Source: Selaginella moellendorffii (taxonomy: Eukaryota; Streptophyta; Lycopodiopsida; Selaginellales; Selaginellaceae). Taken from it: a stretch of 64,000 bases of DNA. Positions 20,276 through 30,639 of the stretch are shown piece after piece. Made by a program: the position numbers and the translations under genes. Within the stretch, counting starts at the first letter, position 1; the number at the start of each line of letters is the position of its first letter. The notes under the pieces are model-generated. The model worked only from the letters and a program-made list of their open reading frames with translations. It ran no database searches and had not been told where the DNA came from. The DNA lies in assembly GCF_000143415.4 (NCBI RefSeq), contig NW_003314262.1:4378349-4442348 (forward strand), in the 5' to 3' direction.

Positions 20276-22489
20276 ATGGATCTTGGATGTTCTTCTCGAT
20301 CCATGTTCTCACTCCTGGAATTGCTTTGCATAGCTCTTCTGCCATGGACTGCTCTCTCCGTGGGGACGCTGAACACTCTGGGACCGATGTGGAGCAAGTC
20401 GGACAATCCCAGCTGGAACGGTCGGGCCCCCTACACGAATTCCTTCGCGCTGTGCGTGCTCGAGTCGGGAACTCTCCTGCCATCGTGCTCAGGTACGTTT
20501 CCAACGCAAAACAACACAGATGCTCCGAGCACTCCCATGTTTGCTCTGAGCTCCGGTGGCTACTTCACTTGCGGGCTTAGCTACGAGAGCAAGAAGCCAT
20601 TTTGCTGGGGGAATCCCAACTCGACGGTTCCACCGGTTTACAGGGATGTGAGCTACAGCAGCTTGAGCGCTGGACAGGGTCACGTCTGCGCTCTAAGAAG
20701 CAGTGGAAAGCTCGACTGCTGGGGACAAAACACGTATGGGCAGCTAAACTTTCCGCAAGCTCGCAGCTTTATCCAAGTGAGCTCCGGATATGACTACACC
20801 TGCGGGCTCGTCGAGGGTGGCGAAGCTCTTTGCTGGGGATGGGATCGTTCCACCGCTCTTTTCTCCCGCGCACAGCCGAAAAACGTCGCCTTTAGTGTTT
20901 TGTTCTCCGGAGGAACGCACACTTGCGGACTGGAAAAGGACACTGGGACTGCGTTTTGCTGGGGGTGGAACAACTTCGGACAGTGTAGCTCATACGGGAA
21001 GGACGTGGAGTTTTCTTCGCTAGCCTTGGGACTTTTCCACTCTTGCGGGATTGTGAAGGGGAAGGGGAACGTAGTCTGCTGGGGAGACGGTGCTTTCAAT
21101 CAGACGGCTCCACCGAAGGACGAAGCGTTTTCGGTCATTGCGGCTGGAGACTACTACACTTGTGGCGTGAGCTTGAACGATTCGCAGAGAGTCAAGTGCT
21201 GGGGGAATTCAGTGGTGTTTACGGGGAACGTCAAAGTGAGCCAGGGACTGTGTAGCAGTCAAGCATGCAGCGGCCAACAGTACGAGCTTTCGGAAGATAA
21301 TTCGAAGAAATGCCCGGTTGCTGGAGATCGAGTGTGTCTCGACTGTTTACAAGGCAATATGAAGTGCATGGGAGCACCAAGTCCAAGTCCAAGTTCTTTG
21401 CAACAGATTAACAAGGATCTGGAGAAACCGATAAGTATGAGTGGTTTGGCAGTGGGAATTTCGGTGGGGGCAGTAATAGCAGTGATTCTTGCTGCTGTTG
21501 CGGGATACTGTATCTGGAGACGAAGAGCTCAAGGATCACCCAAAACTAAGGCATGGGAAACCTTCGCAAACAGGCTGGTGGCGTTCAGTGGCTCGGACCT
21601 CGTCCGTGCTACAGAAAACTATCGCTCCGAGATGATCATTGGGAAAGGTGCTAGCGGAGTGGTCTACAAGGCTGTTCTCCCGGACGGACGAGCACTGGCT
21701 TTGAAGAAATCTCGAGCGGGTGACAAGTCTTTAGTGAAGGAGCTCTCCCTGCTGGCCAGATTACACCACGCTTACCTCGTCAACTTGGTGGGATACTGCG
21801 CTCAAGAGCAGCTCCTGGCTTTCGAGTTCATGGAGAACGGCTCGCTCTTCGACTGCCTATTCAAGAAGCCAGAGATCCGACTCGACTGGTTTCTAAGGAT
21901 CCGCATCGCAGCACAGGCCGCTCGAGGACTGGAATACTTGCACATCTACGCATCTCCACAGATACTCCACCGAGACGTGAAAGCAGCAAACATACTCCTG
22001 GACAAGGACTGGAACGCACACTTGTCCGACTTTGGCTTCAGCCTCTCTCCCTCCGGAAACACCACGCAGCTCGCGACGATGGTGGGAACTCCAGGCTACA
22101 TGGATCCGGAGTACTTCCAGACGGCGAAGTTCACCACCAAGAGCGACGTCTACAGCTTTGGAGTGGTGCTGCTGGAGCTCCTCACAGGCCGCCAAGCAAT
22201 GCTAGGCTCCGAGAGGAGCTTGGTCTCGTGGGTTCTTCTCCAGCGCGGCAAGAGCAACACTTGCTCGCTGTTTGATCCGAGGATTTTCCTTCCAGAGAAC
22301 TCGGCAGCGCTGGAAGAGGTGCTCAGGCTAGCTCTCCAGTGCACAAGCTTCGATGCCGAGCACCGCCCAACGATAAGCTCCATAGCCACCACCTTGGAGC
22401 GTGTCTCGAGCACAGTGGAGGCACGCCCGGACGAAATCTCTAATGGATCGAGCGGTACCAACGTGTTCACCAGCAACTCTTGGAATTGA
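20276..22489 (+). CDS. CRINKLY4-type receptor-like kinase (CR4/CCR family)
   Basis: Plasma-membrane receptor kinase with the RCC1-like 'crinkly' beta-propeller ectodomain, the family that controls epidermal and asymmetric cell identity in angiosperms. Single exon, 737 aa. Signal peptide to about residue 29. Repeats each end in a CWG motif (KPFCWG, KLDCWG, EALCWG, TAFCWG, NVVCWG, RVKCWG). A Cys-rich TNFR-like patch (CPVAGDRVCLDCLQG) follows, then a TM at about 388-412 and a kinase from about 453. Kinase residues are complete: GKGASGVVYK, ALKKSR, HRDVKAANILLD, DFGFSLS and GTPGYMDPEYF. The tail is short (SSGTNVFTSNSWN), shorter than ACR4's. A Met at codon 10 is an alternative start. CR4 versus CCR subgroup not resolved. 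Confidence 0.93.
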   Translation: MDLGCSSRSMFSLLELLCIALLPWTALSVGTLNTLGPMWSKSDNPSWNGRAPYTNSFALCVLESGTLLPSCSGTFPTQNNTDAPSTPMFALSSGGYFTCGLSYESKKPFCWGNPNSTVPPVYRDVSYSSLSAGQGHVCALRSSGKLDCWGQNTYGQLNFPQARSFIQVSSGYDYTCGLVEGGEALCWGWDRSTALFSRAQPKNVAFSVLFSGGTHTCGLEKDTGTAFCWGWNNFGQCSSYGKDVEFSSLALGLFHSCGIVKGKGNVVCWGDGAFNQTAPPKDEAFSVIAAGDYYTCGVSLNDSQRVKCWGNSVVFTGNVKVSQGLCSSQACSGQQYELSEDNSKKCPVAGDRVCLDCLQGNMKCMGAPSPSPSSLQQINKDLEKPISMSGLAVGISVGAVIAVILAAVAGYCIWRRRAQGSPKTKAWETFANRLVAFSGSDLVRATENYRSEMIIGKGASGVVYKAVLPDGRALALKKSRAGDKSLVKELSLLARLHHAYLVNLVGYCAQEQLLAFEFMENGSLFDCLFKKPEIRLDWFLRIRIAAQAARGLEYLHIYASPQILHRDVKAANILLDKDWNAHLSDFGFSLSPSGNTTQLATMVGTPGYMDPEYFQTAKFTTKSDVYSFGVVLLELLTGRQAMLGSERSLVSWVLLQRGKSNTCSLFDPRIFLPENSAALEEVLRLALQCTSFDAEHRPTISSIATTLERVSSTVEARPDEISNGSSGTNVFTSNSWN

Positions 22490-22993
22490 TACCCAAGAAA
22501 AGAAAAAAGCTTTCGTGTGTTCTTGTTCCACCGAAAGGCCATCTCTTCAAATGAGACAAACGCGCCAAAACAGAGCGGGCATATTCCCTGAAAGAGAAAG
22601 GGGAAATTTGGATTAGACACGCAATGACGTGGTGCCTGGTCATTCGATCCACATTGTGCTGACTCAGCAGGCCTTCCGCCCTAAAATATCAGGCATGTGC
22701 GGCGATGTGAATCGCGTCTCAGGGGCGCTGTTCATCGCGCTAGAAATCGATCGGCCGCGTCGCCAATCTCATCGCATTCCTCTCGTCTTCTCGACCTAGG
22801 AATGCCATAGCGCGCATTCTTTTTTCCCCAGCGCGGGGAGGTTTTGGTGCGAGGCGCGTCGGATTTTTTCCAGTTTCGCCGCGGTCAGCTGCTGGATCCG
22901 CGATCCACCGGCATAGTTCTTTGATTCTTTTGGAGGGGAAGGCCTTTTCTTCTTTCTCTCTGCCCAAATTCCGCTACTGCCGCTGCTGTCGAC
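22490..22993. other. Intergenic: 3' UTR of receptor kinase and promoter of raffinose synthase gene
   Basis: 504 bp. Nothing coding supported on either strand. The right part (22650-22990) is GC-rich with TGACTCAGCA (about 22658), a bZIP/GCN4-like element, and CT-rich lines near the start codon. The probable 5' leader is about 22900-22993. Confidence 0.4.
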
Positions 22994-25986
22994 ATGACAA
23001 TCACGCCAGATATCACGCTGGCCGATGGGAGCCTCGTGACTCATGGGGGAGTCTTGCTGGCCAATGTCCCGGACAACGTTACTCTCACTGTGGACTCTCA
23101 GAGTGGAGTTTTTCTCGGTGTCCAAGCTCTTGAGAAAAATTGCCGGCATGTCTTCACTCTTGGTGTTCTCGAGTAAGTTCTCGTTTTCCCTTTTCCTTGG
23201 TTTTTCGAGCTTACAAACTCGTTGTTCCTTCAGGCATCTTAGATTCTTGTGCTGCTTTCGATTTAAGTTATGGTGGATGACCCAGAGAACTGGGACTTGC
23301 GGCAGCGATGTGCCGCTGGAAACTCAATTCCTTCTCGTTGAGAGCAAGTCCAGTGATGAAGCTATCTACACGGTGTTTCTTCCGATGGTGGAAGGTGCTT
23401 TCAGGTCCTCATTGCAAGGCAGTGCCGAGAACGAGTTGGAGATCTGCCTTGAAAGTGGTAAGTGTTACTGCTTGATTTTTTTTCATTCCTGATGCGTGTA
23501 TTTATTGTTTTCTCGTTTTGTCAGGGGATCCGGCAGTGGTTTCGCTGCAGGGACTGCATACGTTGTATATCCACTCTGGTTCAAATCCATTTCAAGTTTT
23601 AAGTGATGCGATGAGGTAAGAGAACTAGTTTGAGTGAGCAACTTCTAAGCGCAAGAAGTCTATTTTGTTGCAGGGCCGTGAAATCCCATCTTCAAACTTT
23701 TTCTCTCCGGACTGAGAAGAAAGTAAGCCGTGGTGCGGCATGAACTTTGTAAAATTCTTGTGTTCTTGTTTAGCTTCCAGGAATGCTAGACTGGTTCGGC
23801 TGGTGTACGTGGGATGCATTCTACACTGATGTCTCCGCGGCTGGTGTGAGGAACGGATTGGAAAGGTTGGAATCTTAATGATTTTCAGCAAAGTTTTCTT
23901 ATCGTGACAGTATTTTGCTTTTTTTTTTTTTTCTGCAGCCTTTGTGCCGGCGGAACACCGCCTCGATTCCTGATTATAGATGATGGATGGCAGTCAGTGG
24001 CGCACGACGATCCACCCGGATCTGTGCAACAAGCTGAGACACAAGTCGTTACAAGTGGCGTGCAGTAAGCATCAAGCTATTTTTATTGGCGAGTTGACGC
24101 ATGTCTCTTTTTATGATCTCTCAGGTTTGCCAAAAGATTGACAGATATCAAGGAAAATCATAAGTTTCAAAGAAATGGAGAAAGCGGGCTTCACCACATA
24201 GTTGCTGAGGCCAAAAGCGAATACAATCTCAAGTGAGTTATACTTTCATATCTTTGGTCAGGCATGAATGCTTATTTCGTTTTGCCTTTGCAGATATATT
24301 TACGTGTGGCATGCTGTGCTGGGCTACTGGGGAGGCTTGCAGCCTGGTCTATACCAAGCAAAATTGGCGTACCCATCGATTTCCCCTGGCCTGCTACAGC
24401 ATCAACCAGATATGGCACATGACAGCCTTACCTTGCATGGTTTGGGACTTGTGGATCCAAACCATGCTTTTTCTTTCTACAACGAGCTCCACAGCTATCT
24501 TGCCAGTAGCGGCATTGACGGGGTGAAGGTTGATGTCCAGAGCATTCTGGAAACGCTTGGCGAAGGACATGGTGGCCGAGTACAGCTGACAAAGAAGTTT
24601 TACCAAGCTCTTGAAGCATCGATTGCTCGAAACTTTCCAGATAATGGCTGCATCGCCTGCATGAGCCATAACACCGACGGTTTCTACAGGTCAATTTAGT
24701 TCTGCTTCGTTGTTTTGACTTGCTGCGTTGCTTGCAGTTCAAACAAGACCGCCGTTGTTCGTGCGTCAGATGACTTTTGGCCAGCAGATCCAGCATCACA
24801 TACTATTCATATTGCTTCTGTCGCGTACAACAGTCTCTTCCTTGGGGAAGTTATGCAGCCAGACTGGGACATGTTCCAGGTGAGTTTTGTTTCGTTTGCT
24901 GTTTTTCAAACTCAAAAGTAATTGTCTCGTTTCTTCGCAATTCAGAGCTTACATCCGGCAGCAGAGTATCATGCTGCTGCTCGAGCAGTCGGGGGCTGTG
25001 GCGTTTACGTCAGGTACGTAGCAATCAATCAAACCTCATGTGAGTGTCTGATACGATGTTATTACGTTTCAGTGACAAGCCCGGGCATCACGACTTCAAT
25101 TTGCTGAAGAAGCTAGTTTTACCAGATGGCTCCGTTCTGCGAGCTCAACTCCCTGGACGGCCTACTCGTGACTGCCTCTTTTCAGATCCCACACAAGATG
25201 AGAAAAGGTAAAGAAAGAGAACTTATCAAAAAGCCTTGACATACTTTGGGGTTTTCCACAGCATTTTGAAAATATGGAACGTGAACAAGCACACGGGAGT
25301 GATAGGTGCTTTCAACTGTCAAGGTGCCGGATGGTGCAAAGAAAACAAGACCTACAGGATTCACGACGATTCTCCAATGACCGTCACGGGAAGCATCCGT
25401 GCCTGTGATGTTGAGTTCCTGGACACAGTCGTAGCAGCCGACTGGAACGGCGATGCGGTTGTTTACAGTCACAGAGCTGGTAAGTTTCTGAAAGTTACTG
25501 ACTGGAAGCTTTTCTCATGCCGATTTTCTTCCAGGCGAATTAGTTCTTCTCCCGAAAGGCACCGCAATACCAGTGAGTTTAGAGCACTTGAAGTATGAAA
25601 TCTTCACGATTGTACCAGTCAAGGTAAGGATTTTCACCACGATTTCCAGGAAAGTTTTGTTAAAACTCTTCGTTTTGCTCGCGCAGTGTATCTCGGAAGA
25701 CTTGGTGTTTGCTCCAATCGGACTTGTTAACATGTTTAACTCCGGAGGGGCGATCACGTCCCTGGATTACGCGGTCGCGGAGACCACAAACGATGGAGGT
25801 GGCAACGCAGTGACTGTGAAAATCACAGTCCGTGGATGTGGTGTGTTTGGAGCTTACTCCTCCAAGCGACCAAAATCAGTGACATTGGAATCGTCTGGAA
25901 ATCTGGTTTTTTTCTATGATTCTAACACTGGATTCGTCAAGATCGACCTTGGAGAGAGAGGAGGTGAACTCTCTATCGCAATGTAA
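22994..25986 (+). CDS. Raffinose synthase / seed imbibition protein (GH36), 14 exons
   Basis: Galactosyl-handling enzyme of the raffinose family: galactinol:sucrose galactosyltransferase or alkaline alpha-galactosidase. Exons: 22994-23172, 23234-23457, 23525-23615, 23674-23722, 23774-23865, 23939-24064, 24125-24232, 24294-24689, 24738-24879, 24946-25013, 25073-25207, 25262-25479, 25535-25623, 25687-25986. They total 738 aa in one frame. Family motifs: [42 protein letters not shown], the KVDVQ nucleophile Asp, [13 protein letters not shown] acid/base region, [13 protein letters not shown] and [14 protein letters not shown]. Length and the absence of the ~80-residue insert of stachyose synthase favour the SIP/raffinose-synthase branch. 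No transit peptide, so cytosolic. Pieces of exons 12-14 recur at 30125-30605. Confidence 0.93.
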
Positions 25987-26063
25987 CAGTGTTCTAGTTA
26001 CCATTTTTTTAAAAATCGAATATTCTGGAGGATCGTTTAGAAAGCGAATATTATTTAGGGCTC

Positions 26064-28286
26064 ATGCGAGGGAAGAGAGCGATCACTCTAGGTAAGCGCT
26101 CGTCGATTCTAAGGCGCTGGTTTCGATCTGATCGCCAAGAGCAGCAAAACCTCCAGGGATCTAGCCGCCGAGAACAGCAACATCAGCAGCCGCGTAGAGA
26201 ACAGGGAAATTTCGAGAGCAAGTCCAGCTTTCTAGCGGCAGTGAAGGCGTGTAGCTGCGCCAAGGATCTCCGAGAGGGCAGGCGCCTCCATTCTAGCGCT
26301 GTTGCCAATGGCCTCGTCTCGAGCATCGTCGTGGCAAATGCGCTGGTCAGTATGTTCGCGAAATGCGGCAGCCTTGCGGATTCTCGCGCCGTCTTCGACG
26401 AGATGGCGGTCCACGACGTGGTGTCCTGGAATTCGCTGATCCTGGGGTACGCAGAGATTGGCGAGCCGGAATCAGCATTGGAACTCTTCGATCGCATGAG
26501 GAGAGAGGGTTTCACGGCTGACAATCGGACCTACGTTGCGGCCCTCATGGCGTGCATTGCTCTGGGCGCACAGGAAGAGATGAAGCGGCAGCACGGGAAG
26601 AAATCTCTGGAAAGAATGGTGGTTCTAGAGAAGGGTCGAGAGATCCATGCTCAAGCTTCCAGCGCTGGCTATGGATCCAACATCTACGTTGCAAACACGC
26701 TCATCAACATGTACTCAAAGCTTGGGTGCCTTGCGGAGGCTCGAGAGGTGTTCGACCGGATTGGAAAGGAGGAGAGGAGCGTTGTGTCGTGGACCGCGAT
26801 GATGATGGGGTGTAACGAGAATGGAGACGAGCAGGAAAGTTTGGAGCTCTTTCGGCAAATGCAACGCCATGGCTGTCCTCCCAACTCTCGGACTTTTGTC
26901 GCAACGCTCATGGCCTGTGCTGGATTGGCCGAGAAAGCTGATGGGAGTGACAAGGCCGAATATCTTGAGAAGGGACGAGCGATTCATACACAAGCTGTGA
27001 AAGGTGGCTGCGGCTCGGACGTTTTCTTCGCGAGCACTTTGATCCATATGTATTGCAAGTGTGGGAGCCTGGAAGATGCTAGAGCCGCGTTCCAGCGAAT
27101 GCAGCGCTTGGACGTGGTGTCCTGGAACGCTCTCATCCTGGGACACGTTGAGAATGGCGAGAGCCAGTGTGCACTCGAGATCTTCGGCGGCATGAAGAGG
27201 ATCGAGAGACATCGCCGCTGCTCGCCGAACGCTCGGACTTTCGTTGCTGCGCTTATGGCCTGCTCCAGCCTGACTGCAAAAGAAGCTGGGAAACAGGTTG
27301 ACGGGAAGCTCGTGAAGCCGGTGAGTTTGAAGAGAGGGATGGATGTACATTCGCAAGCGGTGCAGTGTCGCTGCGAAACGGAGCTTTTCGTGGCCACCAC
27401 CTTGATCGACATGTATTCGAAGTGCGGGAGCATGGTCGAAGCCCGAAAGTGCTTCGACAAGATGCCCAGCCGCAACGTCGTTACGTGGAATTCTCTCATC
27501 CTGGGCTACGCGGAGAACGGTGACGGTGAGCAGGCCTTGCAAGCCTTCCGGCGGATGAAAGCCAACAAACGTCTCGTGCCGGACACTCGAACTTACGCTG
27601 CAGTGCTGATGGCCTGTGGCAGCATGGCGTCGCTTGAAACCGCGAGAGACGTCCATAGCGAGATTCGTGGTCTCGGGCTCGACCAAGATGGATTCATCGC
27701 CAACTGCTTGGTGGACTGCTACTGCAACTGTGGGAGCTTGGAAGAGGCAAAACAGGTTTTTGACGCGCTGGGCAGCAAGAACGTTGTCTCCTGGAGCTCG
27801 CTCATAGCAGGATACAGCCGCCACGGCCACGTAAAGCAGGCTCTCGACTTGTTCCAGACGATGCAAGACGGTGGCTTCCAGGCGGACAAGATGACCTTCA
27901 CGTCCATCCTCACGGCTTGCAGCCACGCCGGACTGGTGGAAAAAGGGAAGGAGCTGTTTGAGCTTATGGCCTCCAAGCACGGCGTGGAGCCGGACATGGA
28001 CCACTACCACTGCATGATCGATCTTCTAGGCCGCGCAAACCATCTGGAGGAGGCAGTGGCGATGGCGGAGGGAATGCCGTTTGATCCAAATGCCGTGACT
28101 TGGAAGACGGTGCTGGGGGCGTGCCAGAAGTGGAACAACGTCCGGATCGCGAGGGTGGCGTTTGAGAGGCTGCGGCAAGTTGACGAGGAGCAAGCGGCGC
28201 CGTACGTTCTCATGGCAAACATCTTTGGAAGCTCGATCTCGTCCAGCGACAAGTCTTGCTCCAACCGCTCGACGAGGAAGACTTAA
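26064..28286 (+). CDS. PLS-class pentatricopeptide repeat protein
   Basis: Sequence-specific RNA-binding protein of plastid or mitochondrion. Single exon, 740 aa. The basic N-terminus (MRGKRAITLGKRSSILRRWF) could be a presequence. A long array of P, L and S motifs follows, seen as repeating VVSWNSLILGYAE, ALELFDRM, TFVAALMACSS, and SGFxANTLIDMYSKCGS. The last repeats (GVEPDMDHYHCMIDLLGRA, MPFDPNAVTWKTVLGACQ) are the S2-E1 part. The E region stops abruptly after APYVLMANIFG, where PLS proteins normally continue into E2 and often DYW. The final ~18 residues (SSISSSDKSCSNRSTRKT) are unrelated Ser-rich sequence, so the 3' end is probably truncated. Degraded copies lie at 30640-32570, 41052-41165 and 44940-45480. 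Confidence 0.92.
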   Translation: MRGKRAITLGKRSSILRRWFRSDRQEQQNLQGSSRREQQHQQPRREQGNFESKSSFLAAVKACSCAKDLREGRRLHSSAVANGLVSSIVVANALVSMFAKCGSLADSRAVFDEMAVHDVVSWNSLILGYAEIGEPESALELFDRMRREGFTADNRTYVAALMACIALGAQEEMKRQHGKKSLERMVVLEKGREIHAQASSAGYGSNIYVANTLINMYSKLGCLAEAREVFDRIGKEERSVVSWTAMMMGCNENGDEQESLELFRQMQRHGCPPNSRTFVATLMACAGLAEKADGSDKAEYLEKGRAIHTQAVKGGCGSDVFFASTLIHMYCKCGSLEDARAAFQRMQRLDVVSWNALILGHVENGESQCALEIFGGMKRIERHRRCSPNARTFVAALMACSSLTAKEAGKQVDGKLVKPVSLKRGMDVHSQAVQCRCETELFVATTLIDMYSKCGSMVEARKCFDKMPSRNVVTWNSLILGYAENGDGEQALQAFRRMKANKRLVPDTRTYAAVLMACGSMASLETARDVHSEIRGLGLDQDGFIANCLVDCYCNCGSLEEAKQVFDALGSKNVVSWSSLIAGYSRHGHVKQALDLFQTMQDGGFQADKMTFTSILTACSHAGLVEKGKELFELMASKHGVEPDMDHYHCMIDLLGRANHLEEAVAMAEGMPFDPNAVTWKTVLGACQKWNNVRIARVAFERLRQVDEEQAAPYVLMANIFGSSISSSDKSCSNRSTRKT

Positions 28287-28383
28287 GGTGCTTTATTTTC
28301 CACGCAAACTGAAGTTTAATTTGATTTCTAGAAAGGTGATGCAAGAGTAACAAATCAAGTTGTCTTCGTCGGAACAGCAGTTC

Positions 28384-28426
28384 TCTATAATATGGCGATG
28401 GCCTGTGGATCCAGAGCATCAAATCG
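28384..28426 (+). promoter_or_regulatory. Conserved P450 leader with TATA box
   Basis: TTCTCTATAATATGGCGATG lies about 45 bp before the P450 start codon at 28427. Close copies occur before the other array members (TTCTCTATATATGGCGATGG near 32934; TTCTTTATAATAGGGCAAGG near 42287; TTTCTCTATAATATGGCGAT near 45564). Each has a TATAATA-like core at the same distance. A TATA box this near the ATG implies a very short 5' leader. The ATGGCGATGG would otherwise be an out-of-frame upstream start. Retention across copies argues for function. Confidence 0.55.
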
Positions 28427-29943
28427 ATGGACTTGGGTGTGGCCTTGTTCCTCCTTAGCGTCGGCTTGACCATTCTCATCGGGAGAATTCTATCTTCGCA
28501 GCGGCGGCTCCCTCCAGGTCCCTTCTGTTTCCCCATTTTTGGAGCACTCTTCTCCCTCCAGGAGCCACTCCACCAGCACTTTGCGAAGATCAGCAAGAAG
28601 TATGGGCCGATTGTCTTCCTCAAGATCGGAATGGTCCCGTTTGTGGTGGTGACCGACAAGGAAATGGCAGCGCAGGTTCTTAAGGCCCACGACCTCGAGT
28701 TTGCAAGCCGGCCGGACGAAGAGTTCTTTCGGATCGTCAGCCACGACTGGAACGATCTTATCCTGGCGCCCATCGGTGATAAGTGGAAGACAATGAGGAG
28801 GATTTCTAGCACACACCTGTTTAACAACAGTACGCTAAAGGCTAGCGCAGGATTCCGGGAGTCGGAGATGAAGCATGCAGTCAAGGCCATTTTCCAGCAA
28901 TCCGGGACAACGATCAAGCTGCAAGAGGTTTTGAGCAATCTCGCGTCAAATTCACTATGCCTGGTTCTTTTTAGCAAGCGGGGGGTGGAAGTGGTGGATC
29001 TCATCCGGAACATACTCGGTCTAAGCTTGAACTTGAACATTGGAACCCTGCTTCCGGCACTCGACTGGCTGGATCTTCATGGAGTCTACAAGAAGCTCAA
29101 CACGGAGCTCGTACCTCGCCTTAAGCTCTTGCTGGAAGATCAAATCGACAAGCATCGACGTAGGAAAGATCAAGCTGGGGACACATTCGTCCCTCAGGAC
29201 TTCACCGACGTTCTTATATCTCTCGAGGACAAGGATAAGCTGTCAAACATCTCCATCTTGGCACTGCTCTCGGTAAGCATCTAGATCGTGGTCGCGATCA
29301 CTGAAAAACTCTAGTTTTGCGTCAGGACATGGTTATTGCAGGGTTGGAAACTTCACTAGTGACGCTCGAGTGGACGATGGCGGAGCTCATAAACCATCCC
29401 CAAGTCATGTCCAAGGCCCAAGACGAGATCGACAGCGTTGTAGGGAGAGCTCGCGCGGTGCAAGAGTCCGATCTTCCAAACCTTCCATACATCGAAGCCA
29501 TTGTCAAGGAATCACTGCGTCTCCACCCGGCGGTGCCACTGGGCGCTCCTCACATGAATCCCAAGCCTGTCAAGCTGGGAGGCTACACCATCCCTGGCGG
29601 CTGCAAGGTTCTCGTCAACATATGGGCCATTGGACGCGATCCCGCTCGCTGGTCCGACCCAGAAGCGTTCCAGCCGGAGCGCTTTCTCGGCTCCTCCATC
29701 TCTCCCAACGGGCAGAACTTTGACTTCCTTCCATTCTCATCGGGGAGGAGAGTTTGTGTTGGGTATCCACTCGCGATGAGATCCATCCCTTTTTTCGTGG
29801 CCAGTTTGCTCCAGGCATTCGATTGGAGTCCTGCTAACCCGAGCGGGATCGACATGGAAGAATGCACGAGAAGTACAACTATGAAGCTGAATGCTGACTT
29901 GCTTGTAAACGCGTCCATCAGGGTCGATCAAAATATAATATAA
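28427..29943 (+). CDS. Cytochrome P450 copy 1 (CYP71-clan-like), intact
   Basis: ER-anchored haem monooxygenase. Exons 28427-29272 and 29326-29943 (53-bp phase-0 intron) give 487 aa. N-terminal anchor VALFLLSVGLTILIG, then the proline hinge RLPPGPFCFPIFGAL. I-helix oxygen motif AGLETS (about residues 287-292, matching A/G-G-x-D/E-T-T/S), K-helix ExxR in KESLRLHP (about 342), PERF in FQPERFLG, and the haem-binding loop FLPFSSGRRVCVGYPLA (Cys near residue 426). A-type plant P450 by overall pattern. I cannot place it in a numbered family. Its nearest relatives are the four other copies in this window. It directly follows the PPR gene. Confidence 0.93.
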
Positions 29944-30124
29944 AGCTTTCTATACCATGTTGATTAAATTGTTTAGCGTTGGAGATGTTTCAAATACAAT
30001 ATAAATACAAATACTAGGTGTTTAAAAGTCTAATGCTCGATGTTAATAGCAACAGCTAGTACATTACGCAATCCTGAACAGAGTAGATGTAGAAGTAGTC
30101 AAACTGTTAAAGCTCTAGGGGCCT

Positions 30125-30605
30125 CCTACAAGCCTCGATGGGCACCCGTGTTGAGTTTCTGGACAAAGTCGCAGCGATGCGGTTGTTTACATTGAAAGTC
30201 GTTGGTTTTCTCATGCCGATTTTCTTCCAGGCGAATTACCGCAATACCAGTGAGTTTAGAGCACTTGAAGTATGAAGTCTTCACGATTGTACCAGTCAAG
30301 GTCAGCATTTTCACCAAGATCTCCCGGAAATTTTAGTTAAAACTCGTCTTTTGCTCGTACATTGAGGACCAATGTGTTTGCTCCAACTTTGTGGACCCTG
30401 CGAGTGCGTAATCCAGGGACGTGATCGCCCCTCAGGAGTTAAATATGTGATTGATGGAAGTGGCGACGTCGTGACTGAAAATCACTGTCCGTGGCTGTGA
30501 TGTGTTTGGAGATTACTCCTCCAAGCGGCTAAAATCAGTGACATTGGAATCGTCTGGAAACCTGGACTTTTTTTTCTGATTCCAAGTCATATTGCTATGT
30601 AACAG
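30125..30605 (+). pseudogene. Raffinose synthase 3'-end pseudogene fragment
   Basis: Matches the end of the gene at 22994-25986: remnants of exon 12 (GAGTTTCTGGACAAAGTCGC), the intron, exon 13 (GCAATACCAGTGAGTTTAGA, near identical), the next intron and parts of exon 14 (CTCCAAGCGGCTAAAATCAG). Several deletions and frame changes occur. It begins abruptly, so the duplication breakpoint lies inside the parent's exon 12. It precedes a PPR pseudogene exactly as the parent precedes the parent PPR gene. Confidence 0.85.
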
Positions 30606-30639
30606 TATCTTTCTTTGTTTTTTAAAAAACCCTAGCCCT

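Noticed and set aside
26715-28010. 431-codon minus-strand ORF
   Set aside because: Exact antisense of the PPR repeats; the periodic codon pattern of PPR genes keeps the opposite strand open.
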